NCBI RefSeq assembly: GCF_021130785.1
Contig: NC_060214.1
Coordinates: 48,793,001 to 48,857,000, forward strand
DNA: 64,000 nucleotides
Source of the DNA: Homalodisca vitripennis
Lineage: Eukaryota; Arthropoda; Insecta; Hemiptera; Cicadellidae
Direction of reading: 5' to 3'
The notes beneath the pieces are model-generated. The model did not search any database. It saw nothing but the letters and a program-made list of their open reading frames with translations, and had not been told where the DNA came from. This document shows positions 48,045-60,440 of the stretch, one piece after another (position 1 is the stretch's first letter; each line of letters starts with the position of its first letter). The position numbers and the translations under genes are program-made.

Positions 48045-48120
48045 ATTGTATGTAATTAGCTCTAAAATAATACAGCAAGCAGCTTTGATACAAGATTTTG
48101 GAATGGGTGTTGACTGTTCA

Positions 48121-48190
48121 ACGTCACGTCTAAGAATGACAAGAAGACCACGTCACGTGCTTAAGTAAGTGTAGGAGCTGCGCATGCGCA
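48121..48190 (-). promoter_or_regulatory. CRE-like and NRF1-like site cluster upstream of the polymerase start
   Basis: Two copies of acgtcacgt (48121-48129 and 48150-48158), each holding a CRE half-site, and the perfect palindrome tgcgcatgcgca (48179-48190), which matches the NRF1/erect-wing consensus, lie within 70 bp. On the minus strand they sit about 77-146 bp upstream of the ATG at 48044. This fits a TATA-less promoter of the polymerase, but no transcript evidence is available. Confidence 0.4.
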
Positions 48191-48734
48191 GTAAACTTTT
48201 TTACAGTGCACTGTGGTATGATGTAATAACCGAAATAAATTACACAAAAACTTGATTATAAATACGACACATAAATAAATGAACGAAATCTATGTTGGGT
48301 TTGTCACTACGATACAAACAAAAGTAACACAACGAATTAACTTTTTCACTTTCAGAAAAACACTGTATTAGATTTTATAACAAAGGAACAATAGTATAAA
48401 CACTTTAAGAACACACACAGTGTAAAGGAGTTTAATGTCTGTGATCGCTAAATAAAGTACAAGCACTTAATAAACTGAAAATGTAATAAAACCCCTATAA
48501 GCTAATTTACTTTTATAAAAATTACTATGATAGGAAAAAAACACTTAATAAATAATAAAACACACTAACACCACTGACTCACTCTAAGAAAGCGTCACTA
48601 TAGCATTAAAAATACAACCACTCGATAACGCTAAAATAACACTGAGCAGAGCACTCAACACACGTCCTACCTCTTTGACGTCCACTGAAAAACTGACGAG
48701 AGAGAAGAATGTTGCCGCTACTGTAGGGAGCCGA
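48191..48734. other. A- and C-rich stretch, no gene seen
   Basis: Notably poor in G on the plus strand, with repeated aacact and aaca words. No coding frame. Confidence 0.4.
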
Positions 48735-48794
48735 CCAATGGGAGCTCTGGGACGCTAATTTAGACCAATAAGGGATGCGCTTATTCCGACCAAT
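48735..48794 (+). promoter_or_regulatory. Three CCAAT boxes
   Basis: ccaat occurs at 48735, 48765 and 48790, spaced 30 and 25 bp, each preceded by ga (gaccaat). The block is followed by gcggtttgcagccg and lies just before the G-rich array at 49370. It could be the promoter of whatever transcribed that array. No TATA box is obvious. Confidence 0.35.
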
Positions 48795-49369
48795 GAGGTC
48801 TCTTAAAATTGCGGTTTGCAGCCGTACTGTTACTCGTCTGTTTTTTTACAGGTGACCACAAACCTCAATCATCGCGTCCGGTATGATTAACTAAATTCAA
48901 AGTATACGAAGCGGGATACGTTTTTAAAAATAGACTATAAATAAGTTAAAGCTCTTTACATTACACTCGGGAGAAAAATGAAAACTTATTACACACCGAA
49001 TGCAGTACCTATGTATTATTCCGACCTGTATTCAGAATGGCAGATATCCCGTGCTGTACTGAAGGTGTTATAGTAGTTTATTAGTTTTAATATTTTCGTA
49101 GAAAAATGAATTATCAGAGTCCAAGGATGCAGGTAACCGCAAACCGCAAACTGTCGGTCACGAGCAGTGTCTTGAGCCGGTGCAATGAGTAAATCACTGT
49201 GGCCGAGATTTCATAAAGTGCTAGCATAGATTATAATATAAAAATTAATATATCGCTGTATAATATTGGTTTTATGTAAACTCGGGGTCTCGAGACGATT
49301 GGACTAATACCTCTGTATGCGTCTCTTTATAAATAAATTAAAGTAAGGGAACAGCTAGGAAACCGAAGT

Positions 49370-51700
49370 GAGGTATGATGGGCCTTTAGATGTCCAAGTA
49401 TAAGCGACAGATATAATTACACACGATAAAGCTTAAATGGTATGGGATGGTACTCCGTATTAAGCTACGCTCGCTTGATATTATAAAAATGAGAGCCTGG
49501 CCGTTAGAAAGTTGTGGTGGGTTTAATGTAGATAAAAAGTTGGAGTGCCGTAAAGGGAGGCGTGGGTTAAGTGAAAACAAAATATTGATTAATATGGAAA
49601 CTAAATGTCCAAGCAGTAGTTGAAATAAATGTATGGTGCTTTGTTAAAACCGAAATACGGTTCTTTAAAATTCCCGATTACGTCCTGCTTGAGAGTGGGG
49701 TCTCGGGTGAAGTGATAGACATCCAAGTGAAAGGTAACAGAAATTAGGGTCCCGTGATGGGCTGCGTGGGATAAGAGTATATGAAGTACTTCGTAGACAT
49801 TAGATGTCCAGGTATTGAAACATATGCACGTGCACTGATCGGAAAAATAGTAGTCGCTCAGAATGTACGCCTCGTGTTATAAGCTGTTAGCTTGAGACTA
49901 GGACCTCGGAATGAGAATATCCTGTTGGGAAAGTACTCGGTAAAATATTAGCATTACACGTTCAGGGAATGTATGAATATTTTGTCAGTAAAATTAGAGT
50001 GCCGTGTTAGGCCTGGTTTTTTTTTGAAAATGGGGACCTCGGTATGTTAGAAATTGAACGAAATGCACGTTTGAACCCTACGAAGGTAAGGCTAACTAAG
50101 ATTGTGCGATGTGCTCGGTAAATACTCATATATGAAGATTAATACGGTAAAGGTGTTAACTATATGTGTGGGAACTAGTACAGGGTATTAATAGAAGACA
50201 ATATCCGTGTGTAACGCTACGCGTAGTGAACACTTTAGAGTGTGGAGTCGTGGACAATTAAAAATGTGTAAGGGTTAAGAGACGGGGTGTACGACATATA
50301 TGGATGCCTGTTGGACTTTGTGGATACTAGTCGGTAATGTGTAGGTGGTCTAAAAATTGGGTATGGGTGATAACCCTGGGTAGGAGTATGGGAGGCAGTT
50401 GGAAAGTGTTGTTGTCCCGTCAGTGTTAGGGTGAGGGCCTGAAGACGCTTGGGTACACGAGAGAGGTGGGAGGCTGTAGGCGTATACACACGTAAAGGTC
50501 GGGGAGTTTAGAAATCATAGTATGTGCAATATCCGTGGTTAAGAGCCGAGGTATGGGAGACAATAGGAAAGTGTGAAGCCTCTGCAGGATCCCGTTACAA
50601 ATGCAGATGTAGGTCTTAGCATGTCCAAGAGACAGGGTATAGACGGACGATTGTAGTCCTATTCGATAAATTGGTCGATAAAATGTAGAATGATCAAAAT
50701 CTGGGTATATGCGTTACGCCTGACTAGGAGTGGAAAGTATGGGGCCCCGGCAGGGTGCGAATGAGGGCCGAAGACACTTTGGTACACGAGAGAGGTGGGA
50801 GGCTATAGGCGTATACACGCATAAAGTTCGGGGAGTTAGAAATCATAGTATGTGCAATATCCGTGGTTAAGAGCCGAGGTATGAGAGGTAATAGGATAGT
50901 GTGAGGTTTCTGTAGCGACCATTAGAAATGCAGGTGCAGGTCTTAGCATGGTCCAGGAGACGGGCGATTGCAGGCCTATGTGGTACATTGGACTGTAAAA
51001 TGGTAAAATTCCGGGTATGAGCGATACGCTCGGCTAGGAGTACTGGAGGCAATCGAAAAGTGTAGGGTCTCAGCAGGGTGCGAGCACACGGGTAAAAGTT
51101 TGTATGTCGACATTCACCGATAAAAGGTAGGCGGTCAGAGTACCGATTTGGCTATAAGTTGGAACCCTGTGAGGGACTGTTAGAAATTCAGGTGTAGGTC
51201 TGCAAGAGACGGGGGGTATAGATGGGCGGCTAGGTCCTGGAGTGGAGTGTTAGAAATAACAGTGTGGGCAATATATGTGGTTAAGAGCCCTAAGTTTTGG
51301 AGTCAATTGAAATGTTTGGGCAGGGGCCGTTAGAAAATGTGGGTGCGGTCTTTCATGCGCTCCGGTACTCGAAAAGATGGGTGACGGAAGACTTATGTGT
51401 CGTGCATGGCCGGTAAAGATTAGGCGGTCAAAATCCGGGTATGGGCGTTACGCCTGACTCGGAGTACGGGGAGGCAGTAGGACAGTGGTCGGACTCCGGC
51501 AGGAGTCCATCAGATACGCGGGTGTGGGTGTTAAGACTCTCAGGTACTCAAAAAGGTGAGTGTCAATAGGCGTCGACACGGAACCTGTGGACGGGTGGTT
51601 AAGCAGTACAGAAAGTCAGAGATAAAAAGGTGTGTGACAAACAGGAAGTCTAGGTTGAGATAAGTCGTCGGAAAACAGGAAAGTCTGTGGTTAGGAAACA
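49370..51700 (+). repeat. G-rich degenerate tandem array, about 2.3 kb
   Basis: The plus strand has G in clear excess over C, opposite in character to the surrounding AT-rich DNA. The best-preserved pair of units starts at gtacacgagagaggtggga (50453 and 50782, 329 bp apart), with long near-identical runs such as cgtggttaagagccgaggta. Other units are recognised by the phrase gggtatgggcgttacgcctg and relatives near 50359, 50703, 51013 and 51437. Before about 50300 the units are more diverged but keep words such as gatgtccaggtat and ggacctcgg. Stops are frequent and no plus-strand frame is long. Possibly the body of a retroposon whose tail follows. Confidence 0.75.
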
Positions 51701-51715
51701 CCGAAATGTATCTCC

Positions 51716-51937
51716 CATAAGAGACAATGCTAAAATATCGCCATAAGAGCCCATGTTAAAATAACTCCATAAGAGCCCATGTTGGGGCCCAAGGGGGGCG
51801 AGGTCTATTATCAATATATTCTATATACTATTTCAAGTGGTCCTCACTGACAAGTTTTGTTGAACTTGGTGAGGCCAAGACTAATGTAAAACAATTGTTT
51901 ATAAATAAAATAAAAATAAAAAAATAAAAATAAAATA
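51716..51937 (+). mobile_element. Retroposon 3-prime end: 27-bp repeats, hairpin and AAAAT tail
   Basis: Three copies of a 27-bp word beginning ccataagag (51717, 51744, 51770) precede a perfect-looking stem. ggtcctcac (51839-51847) pairs with gtgaggcc (51869-51876), and caagtt (51851) pairs with aacttg (51863) around ttgttg. After 20 bases the sequence ends in an A-rich tail of AAAAT-like repeats (51897-51937). A 3-prime hairpin plus short-repeat tail is the hallmark of LINEs and SINEs whose reverse transcriptase recognises a specific RNA end. The upstream G-rich array may belong to the same element. No reverse transcriptase is present, so it would be non-autonomous or truncated. Confidence 0.6.
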
Positions 51938-52491
51938 GGAAATTAAAACCTTTAGCTAATACATAAATTTCTGAGTAACCATCACTAGTAGAAAATTATT
52001 CAGGAACTGATTGCTTAGCACTAAAATGGTTATTTTCAAGATATTTATAGACAAATAAGTTCTTACGCTTTATAATATTAAATTTAAAAAGCGTTAGTAA
52101 AGCCTATCGTTTGGGAAGTTGGGCAACTTTCATTTTGTCTCTTTGATTGTCCGCATGATAAAAAAACTCCCTTCTAGAATAGAGCATTTCAATAAAGAGT
52201 AATTTCATATAACAGTGAGTTTCTTATTAGTGCATTCATTTCATTCAATGCTACTCAGTAGGTTCGCAAGACTTTACTTGCTTGGGAAATGTAAAAATCT
52301 ATTTTTTTCTCATATAGTCTATCTGTTTACAGTAAAATAAGCTATTAAAGTTTTACATTCATGAAGCTTTTTCGAAGCCTGTTATGAAACTTATTATCTG
52401 TTATACTTGTATATTATTTTATTTATGTAAATGAAAATCCCTAATACATTCTACTGAGGTACATTTTTTTTATTCTCATTTATTTTACTAC

Positions 52492-52494
<3 letters not shown>
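51938..52494. other. AT-rich DNA, no gene seen
   Basis: Nothing supportable. Confidence 0.5.

Positions 52495-52535
<41 letters not shown>
52495..52535. repeat. (TA)n microsatellite
   Basis: TA tract of about 41 bp. Confidence 0.95.
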
Positions 52536-52538
<3 letters not shown>

Positions 52539-52845
52539 CTATTAATATAAAAAAATATTTTGTTCAGCTAAAAGCTATTGTATGCAAAACTATATTGGTT
52601 ATCCCAACAAAAAATTTTCCTTTGGACAAATAGCTTTCCACAAGTTAAAAGACGGGCTGTCAAAAGCATATACAGATTATAATTTAATACAAGCTTCTTC
52701 TAAGGTCTTGCTGCCATGCCATGTATAAAATCAAGCTATGCGAAAATACTAAGAATCTTAGAGAATTATAACTGCATATTTTAAAAAAATTTACTCCGAA
52801 ATAAGTATAAATTATAAATCTTGTAAAAATAACATTTATTATCTT

Positions 52846-52892
52846 TTAAGAAAGTTATGTGTGAAATAAATATAAATGTTTTGAAAACATAA
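52846..52892 (+). repeat. 47-bp direct repeat, left copy
   Basis: Begins ttaagaaagttatgtg and is identical over 47 bases to 53585-53631. The pair brackets the piggyBac-like element. Confidence 0.97.
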
Positions 52893-53584
52893 TTCAACGC
52901 GTTATTTTTTTTTCATGGTCATACTCCCTCCTGCGTTGATTTTTCTGGCGGTTTTTTAGAGATTTTGTGTTTTATAAATAATATAAGCAAATTACCCAAG
53001 TTTATAATTATTTTATTATACTTCTATGTTGTTAGTGTTTAAAATTAGCCAAATTAAACAAAATTAACCTACTTTAGATTAATTTCCCTAAAAGCTAGCT
53101 AACCTACAAACCATCCCCAACTCATGTTTATAAAACACAACAAATTGTTCCTGTCAAAACGGGATTTCCTTCTTCAAAACAATATAGTTAGCTTGTAAAA
53201 CTAATAATAATAACTAAACAAAGGAACGTAAAACACACAAAAATATGTCAGTTGAACATAACCATCACACTAACAATGACTGTAAACAACAACAAACGTA
53301 AGCTGACAAACGATCGGCTGCACGGCAATGACGTCGTCTTGAATGCAGCTGATTTCTCAGATATTTTTTCTAAAGATCGATTATTCGAGACATCGACTCA
53401 ATTAATCGAAAGTTTTGAATCTTCTCCTTTCGATTGGTATACATTTTTCATTGAAAACATTCGATAGTCGTCTGTTACAGCTACGAAAATAACCCGACTA
53501 CTCCATGACGTACTCAGTACGGCAAAACGCGATCTCAAGTAAAAGTGTCATGACGTACCTAGTACGGCAAAACGCGTTGAAGGG
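52893..53584. mobile_element. piggyBac-like non-autonomous element (about 692 bp)
   Basis: The right end is aacgcgttgaaggg immediately followed by TTAA (53585-53588), as expected for piggyBac elements, which start and end with CCC/GGG next to a TTAA target. The left end is ttcaacgcgtt, the inverted match of the right terminal repeat, but it lacks the CCC and the TTAA. Near the right end a 28-bp subterminal word beginning catgacgtac occurs twice (53503 and 53549). The only notable frame (53252-53467, 71 codons) has no catalytic residues, so the element needs a transposase from elsewhere. Confidence 0.78.
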
Positions 53585-53631
53585 TTAAGAAAGTTATGTG
53601 TGAAATAAATATAAATGTTTTGAAAACATAA
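53585..53631 (+). repeat. 47-bp direct repeat, right copy
   Basis: Identical to 52846-52892. It begins with the TTAA that serves as the target site of the piggyBac-like element. Confidence 0.97.
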
Positions 53632-54307
53632 AATGAATGCTGTTTTCAAAGCCTGCACAGTAATGTCCTAGAAGTCGTATGTCCTATTTTAAAGTTTAAT
53701 TAAACTAAATTAAAGATCAAAGTTCCATATTCCTAAGACAAGTTAAGTTTATAGAACGCTTTTTAAATTTTTATCGAATTGTTTTTAGAACTTACAGATG
53801 AATTGTCTAACACCTTAGATAAATCATGTGGGTATTGAAAGAAAAAAAATACAACTAATTTTAATACCAAAACAATAGTATGCCAAATTTATTTATTTAT
53901 TGTTACCTATAACTAACTGTTACCCGCGACTTCGAACAAAAGTTTCAAAATCTAAGTCTTTATATAACTCTTAGCAAAAGCACTGGTTATGTTTTATGAT
54001 ACATTCCTTTAACATATTTGAAATGTAACTATGCACAACTAAAATATAAATTATTTAAGTGTCCATGGTTAAGAGTACCAGAGTTTATTATGATTTATAT
54101 TATGTTTTGTACAATTAAGAGCATTTTTGGTGCATAAAATTATATTTTTATGTCACAGCTGAGTTATATTAAACAGAGAAAATACAAATACACATGTCTT
54201 AAAAATTTCCGCAAAAAAATAAAATTTTAGGCCTTTCCTTTAATTACTTCCGGTGTGGGATATTTTTCAGTATCATAGGAGATTTTACCTTCTTGCCCCT
54301 ACGAAGA
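53632..54307. other. AT-rich DNA, no gene seen
   Basis: Nothing supportable. Confidence 0.5.
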
Positions 54308-54349
54308 ATATATATATATATACATTTATATTACTATATAAATAAATAA

Positions 54350-54401
<52 letters not shown>

Positions 54402-54415
54402 ATGTGTGTGTGTGT

Positions 54416-54454
<39 letters not shown>

Positions 54455-54480
54455 GTGTGTGTGTGTGCGTGTGCGTGTGT
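54308..54480. repeat. Compound (TA)n-(TAAA)n-(TG)n microsatellite
   Basis: TA runs, a short aaataaataaat run, then a long TG run with a few cg interruptions. Alternating purine-pyrimidine tracts of this kind can adopt left-handed or cruciform structure. Confidence 0.95.
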
Positions 54481-56181
<1,701 letters not shown>

Positions 56182-57129
56182 GTAATAATATTAATGTAAT
56201 ACACATACAGTTTCGCAAACACACTTTATCCGTAATACTATAGTAAAATTATTACTCATAGTAAACCTGATATAATATTAGCCATTCTGCAATATATTTA
56301 ATTAGAACCCAAGGATAATGATAAATTAATATTAATATATAAATCTGCGATTATTTCTTTCCTCAAGATGTCTGTTTTTATGTAAATGCCCGATGTTTTG
56401 GTATACAAAATGCAAAATGCTTATCATGCAAACTGTTTTCAAGGCTGTAATTTGCTTTAGAATTATAGTGAATTGAACTCAGGGACATAGAGAAATGTAA
56501 TTATTGGTTATTCGCCAAACTATGCAATTTGATCAACACAATGTTTTGCATGATTTGGCTTTGCTATTGTCCAAACTTCTGAAGACAAAGCAACCACGAG
56601 TTAAATTTCCCTCAGGATTCGGAGATGTTTCAACCAGATGAGTTAGAATATTGTCTGTTATTGAAACTTCCGGAAGGAAGTATAATTAATTGAAGTTTGA
56701 AGCAAAGCTTGGAAGACTATTGATTGCAATATAATTTCAATTAGCTAGTACAATTTCATGTATTTTTACAAACCTGGTATTATATTAAAAATATATTTCT
56801 TTTGAATTTTCACACATAGTAAAGTTTTTAGAATATTTATATTAACTTTTTTATTAAAAACTAAAACAAACACAAGCCATGGACAATTTGTTTGAATATG
56901 AAATAATCTCATAAAATATGTTCTTAAACATTTAAAAGCACACATTACAAAGTTATAAATGTTTTGTAACTAATTTCATAATTGTTACTGTAATGTACAT
57001 AATTCAGAGATCTTTGTATACCACACGTTTGGTTTGACAACAGTGTTGTTCATCATAACGCTCAGAATATTTATAACGTGTTAACTGGAAGAGCATGTAA
57101 ATAAATTAACAAATAACTTAACATATAAA
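56182..57129. other. AT-rich DNA, no gene seen
   Basis: Nothing supportable. The amino-terminal half of the adjacent transposase would be expected here but is absent. Confidence 0.5.
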
Positions 57130-58315
57130 TTAACATATACTTGTAGCCGAACAAGTATAATAACGTAGACGAGACCGGACTGAACTATAAAATGTTGCCA
57201 AAATCAAATCTTGCTTCTAAAAATGAGGCTGTTTTGGGTACAAAGCTAGCTAAGGATAGACTAACAATTTCTACGTGTAGCAACGCCAGTGGCAGTCACA
57301 AACTGCCGTTGTTTGTTATCGCCAAATCTAAGAAGCCGAAAGCTTTTAAAAATCTCAATATGTCAACACTCCCCGTGTATTACCGTAATCAATCCTCTGC
57401 CTGGATGGATTGTGCTCTTTTTAAAGAATGGTTTTTTCTTGAATTCGTGCCCGCTGTTAAAAAACACTTAAAATCAAAAAACCTGCCACTTAGAGCTGTG
57501 TTGTTTCTGGATAATGCACCAAGCCATCCCTCAGAGCATAAATTGAAGAAAGGCAACATAAAAGCGATGTTTTTACCTCCACATGTCCACCCCATTAATC
57601 CAGCCAATGGACCAAGGCGTAATCGAGTGGGTAAAAAGACGGTACCGGAAAAAATATGTTGGGTCTCTTTTGGAAAAAACAGAAGGAGGCAGCTCACTAT
57701 TGGAGGCCATGAAGATGTTAAACCTAAAACACGCCATCTATACCGCCGCTTCTGCATGGGATGAAATCAAAGAGACAACTCTTCAAAAATCGTGGAAGAA
57801 AAATTTGGCCATCATTAAAACAAAGCGATAGTGCTGATAAGGACGATGATGAGCCCACATCATCAATGGAAGTTGACCTTGAAGCTGAAGAAAACGACGT
57901 CGCAGAAACTCTTCAAGACCCGCAGGAACTGCAACACGGTGTCCAGCTGCAGCTGACAGATGTGGAGGAATGGCTGACCGAAGCTGACATGGCTGAGTCT
58001 ACAAATGAAGAACTCAATGATGGCGAAATAGTTGCTGCAGTTCAAAGCGCAAATAATGAAGACAGCGAGCGACGCTGAAGAAGAAGAAGTTGATCGTGAT
58101 ACTGGAGTGACGCATTCAGAGGCTAAAGACGCATTTGACGTAGTGTTGAAATATTTGGAGCAGAACCCGAGAGCTACACCTATGGACGTGTTGCGGGCAA
58201 AGAAATGGCGTGATTTTTCAGCTAAATCAAGATTGGGTAAATTGAAGCAAAAGAGTATTAAGGACTTCTTAAATTGTACTGTACACACTGTATGTAATTG
58301 TTTGCCTTTTTGATT
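57130..58315 (+). pseudogene. Tigger/pogo-like transposase, 5-prime truncated and frameshifted
   Basis: A DDE transposase of the Tc1/mariner-pogo group, related to jerky and CENP-B proteins. YNNVDETGLNYKMLP (57154-57197) holds the first catalytic aspartate, VLFLDNAPSHP (about 57498) the second, and IQPMDQGVIEWVKRR (57598-57642, next frame) the third. An acidic stretch (DVEEWLTEADM) follows. The usual tail, HSEAKDAFDVVLKYLEQNP and SRLGKLKQKSIKDFL, ends at 58313. Reading-frame changes occur near 57590, between 57780 and 57830, and near 58060. The CENP-B-type DNA-binding half is missing; the element starts inside the catalytic domain near 57130. It is dead, but all three catalytic aspartates survive, so decay is fairly recent. 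Confidence 0.9.
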
Positions 58316-58559
58316 ATACAGTACAGTACTGTATTTATAATATTTTTCGTTGTTACTGTAATATAAAAATGACTTCCATTTTATAAAAAAAAAACTGTTT
58401 TTTTTTTATTAAAATGTACTGAAAAATAATTTTGTATTAAATAATTTTGCATTGGATACAGTTTCGTAATTACAATTAAGCAGCACTATGTGTATTGAGT
58501 GGGTATTTTGTACAGTTCTGTACTAATAGTTTAGTGCAATATACGGATTTTTTTACCCG

Positions 58560-58654
58560 AAAAACGTGTTTTATTATTCCTCGGCTTATCCGACCTTTCG
58601 GCCGTTCCGACCATGGGCCGGTCCCGTGAGGGTCGGATATGAGGGGTTCTACTG
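58560..58654 (+). mobile_element. Tigger-like 3-prime terminal region and terminal inverted repeat
   Basis: The sequence ends gaggggttctactg (58641-58654) followed by TA, the target dinucleotide of Tc1/mariner-type elements. Its complement begins cagtagaacccc, the typical Tigger end. A GC-rich palindromic region (gacctttcggccgttccgac and the ggccggtcccgtgagggtcg that follows) precedes it. No matching 5-prime end is found, which agrees with the truncated transposase. Confidence 0.75.
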
Positions 58655-58656
58655 TA

Positions 58657-60370
58657 CAATATATTGTTAGGTTCACACATGAGTATGTGGAATTAACTGT
58701 GCCTATGATAAGATAGGTTTTAGTTTATAGACTTTTAAATCAATATGTTGAAATGACGCTTGCAATGCAATTTGTTAATTGTTTTACTGCAATAAAGAAT
58801 AATAAAAAAATTATAGCTACTATAGTACCATTAACCAACCTTAACTTTAAACTTTCATATTTAAAATCGCATAGATGCAAATACTGGAGCTTAGTACTGT
58901 AATTAATTTAAAAAATACAAATGTATTAGTACATAATTGTAAAATAGATTGTTTCTATATGACCTACAACTATAGTTGTAATAGTGCAGGCTTTTACTTC
59001 TGCGTGGAAACCAACAGTACGTAAGGAATTTAGTTGAAAATATTAATATCACCATTCATATTACCAATAGTTTCTATTTGCTAAAAAAAATCAGGATTGA
59101 CTACTCCGAATAATTTCACTCCTAGTTAGCCATCCAAGTTCACTTTCAGAAAGTGAAGCAGTTAAGACTTTTATTAAATTTTTTACGACTACTGATGATA
59201 AGGTTTCTTTTCCTCAGCGTGATCAAAGTTGCTTCACTATCGTATTTTATGTTTGATGTCGTAAGGGATTTTGATATCGCGATGCAGTATGCCAACACTA
59301 AAGATTTTGGAGAAGCAGGGATATCAGCCATACGCGTCAAGAATAGAGGTCGACGATGACTGATGTAAGAGGCTAAAGGTAGCCAATTAATCGCGTAAGC
59401 CATTCTAGATAATACAAGACTAATTTATGTTCGTTCTGATCAAAGGAAAACATGCTCCAAATCTTTAAAACGTGAAGAAGAATAAGTTTTTTTATTTTCA
59501 GATTTAGAAACAAAGGCAAGCTATGAAAAATCAAAAACTTTAGATTTTGTGTACAGCCAATTTAAAAATCACTATTAGGTACTAAAATAATTGGTTTATA
59601 TTCTGAAAGTGATTTTTACATCTTTATCGTAACATCATTTTTAGTTCGAGGTGTACTGAGATTATAGAAATTGACTATTTCTCTTTTGAGCAACGCGACT
59701 ATGGGAATTCATCTATATTTCTTTTAACATATTTTTTAGTTGAAAGTTTAGTAATACTAAATTATCACAAGACAACTGACACCTGATAATTAAGGCAAAA
59801 TCAGCTGTTTATTACTAATGAACAGTGATTTTAGTCTGTAAAAAACTGAAATCAGTATTTTTTGAACTTTATCACAGTACTTTTGCACTATATTAAGAGT
59901 CTTAAAAATCTTCAAGTGAATCAAATTTTACTTAAGTTAAGCTAGTTTTATCACCCTGTTATCTGTTATGAATACATACTGTCGAAACATCCTTCACTTA
60001 CAGTAGACATTAGTAAAGTTAGAATTTAAGAGCATAAAATTATTGTATCCAAAAATTAATTGGGGAATGGATGAAACCATCACACTAAATACTCAGATTA
60101 GTTGAGAAAAATAAAAAGGCTGCTGTAGCGTTTTTAAAGCTACATTGATTTATTTTTCTTAATTAAAATATGAATTAAATGAAAATTTTGGGAACAAAAT
60201 ATTGGGATTTAATTTTGAATTAGATTGTGAAAAGTCAGGGTAAAAACAAACATGTAATCCTTTGGAAAGTTTGTACTGGTAGTTTTAAATTGTTAGGAAG
60301 GCAGGTTGACTGCCTTAAATTGATTATAACTTGTCTTGTTGGGACTATTGTTCTCCTTGTTTAATACAGG
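58657..60370. other. AT-rich DNA, no gene seen
   Basis: The overlapping open frames at 59146-59403 on both strands show no recognisable motif. Nothing else can be supported. Confidence 0.5.
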
Positions 60371-60374
60371 TGGA

Positions 60375-60440
60375 CCAATGAGAGAACACCGCGGATGTCC
60401 TGCAAAGTTGATTGGAAAGGGAATTATTTAAGCGCCCGCT
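60375..60440 (+). promoter_or_regulatory. Promoter-like block: CCAAT, inverted CCAAT, TATA-like
   Basis: ccaat at 60375, attgg at 60411, and ttatttaag at 60424-60432 are arranged at promoter-like distances, followed by a GC-rich agcgcccgctcat. The sequence then becomes strongly A/T for 800 bp without a frame. An LTR U3/R boundary or an ordinary insect promoter would fit. No primer-binding site, second LTR or downstream gene is seen. Confidence 0.3.

Noticed and set aside
57863..58288. 141-codon minus-strand frame
   Set aside because: Shadow of the Tigger-like transposase carboxy terminus on the plus strand.
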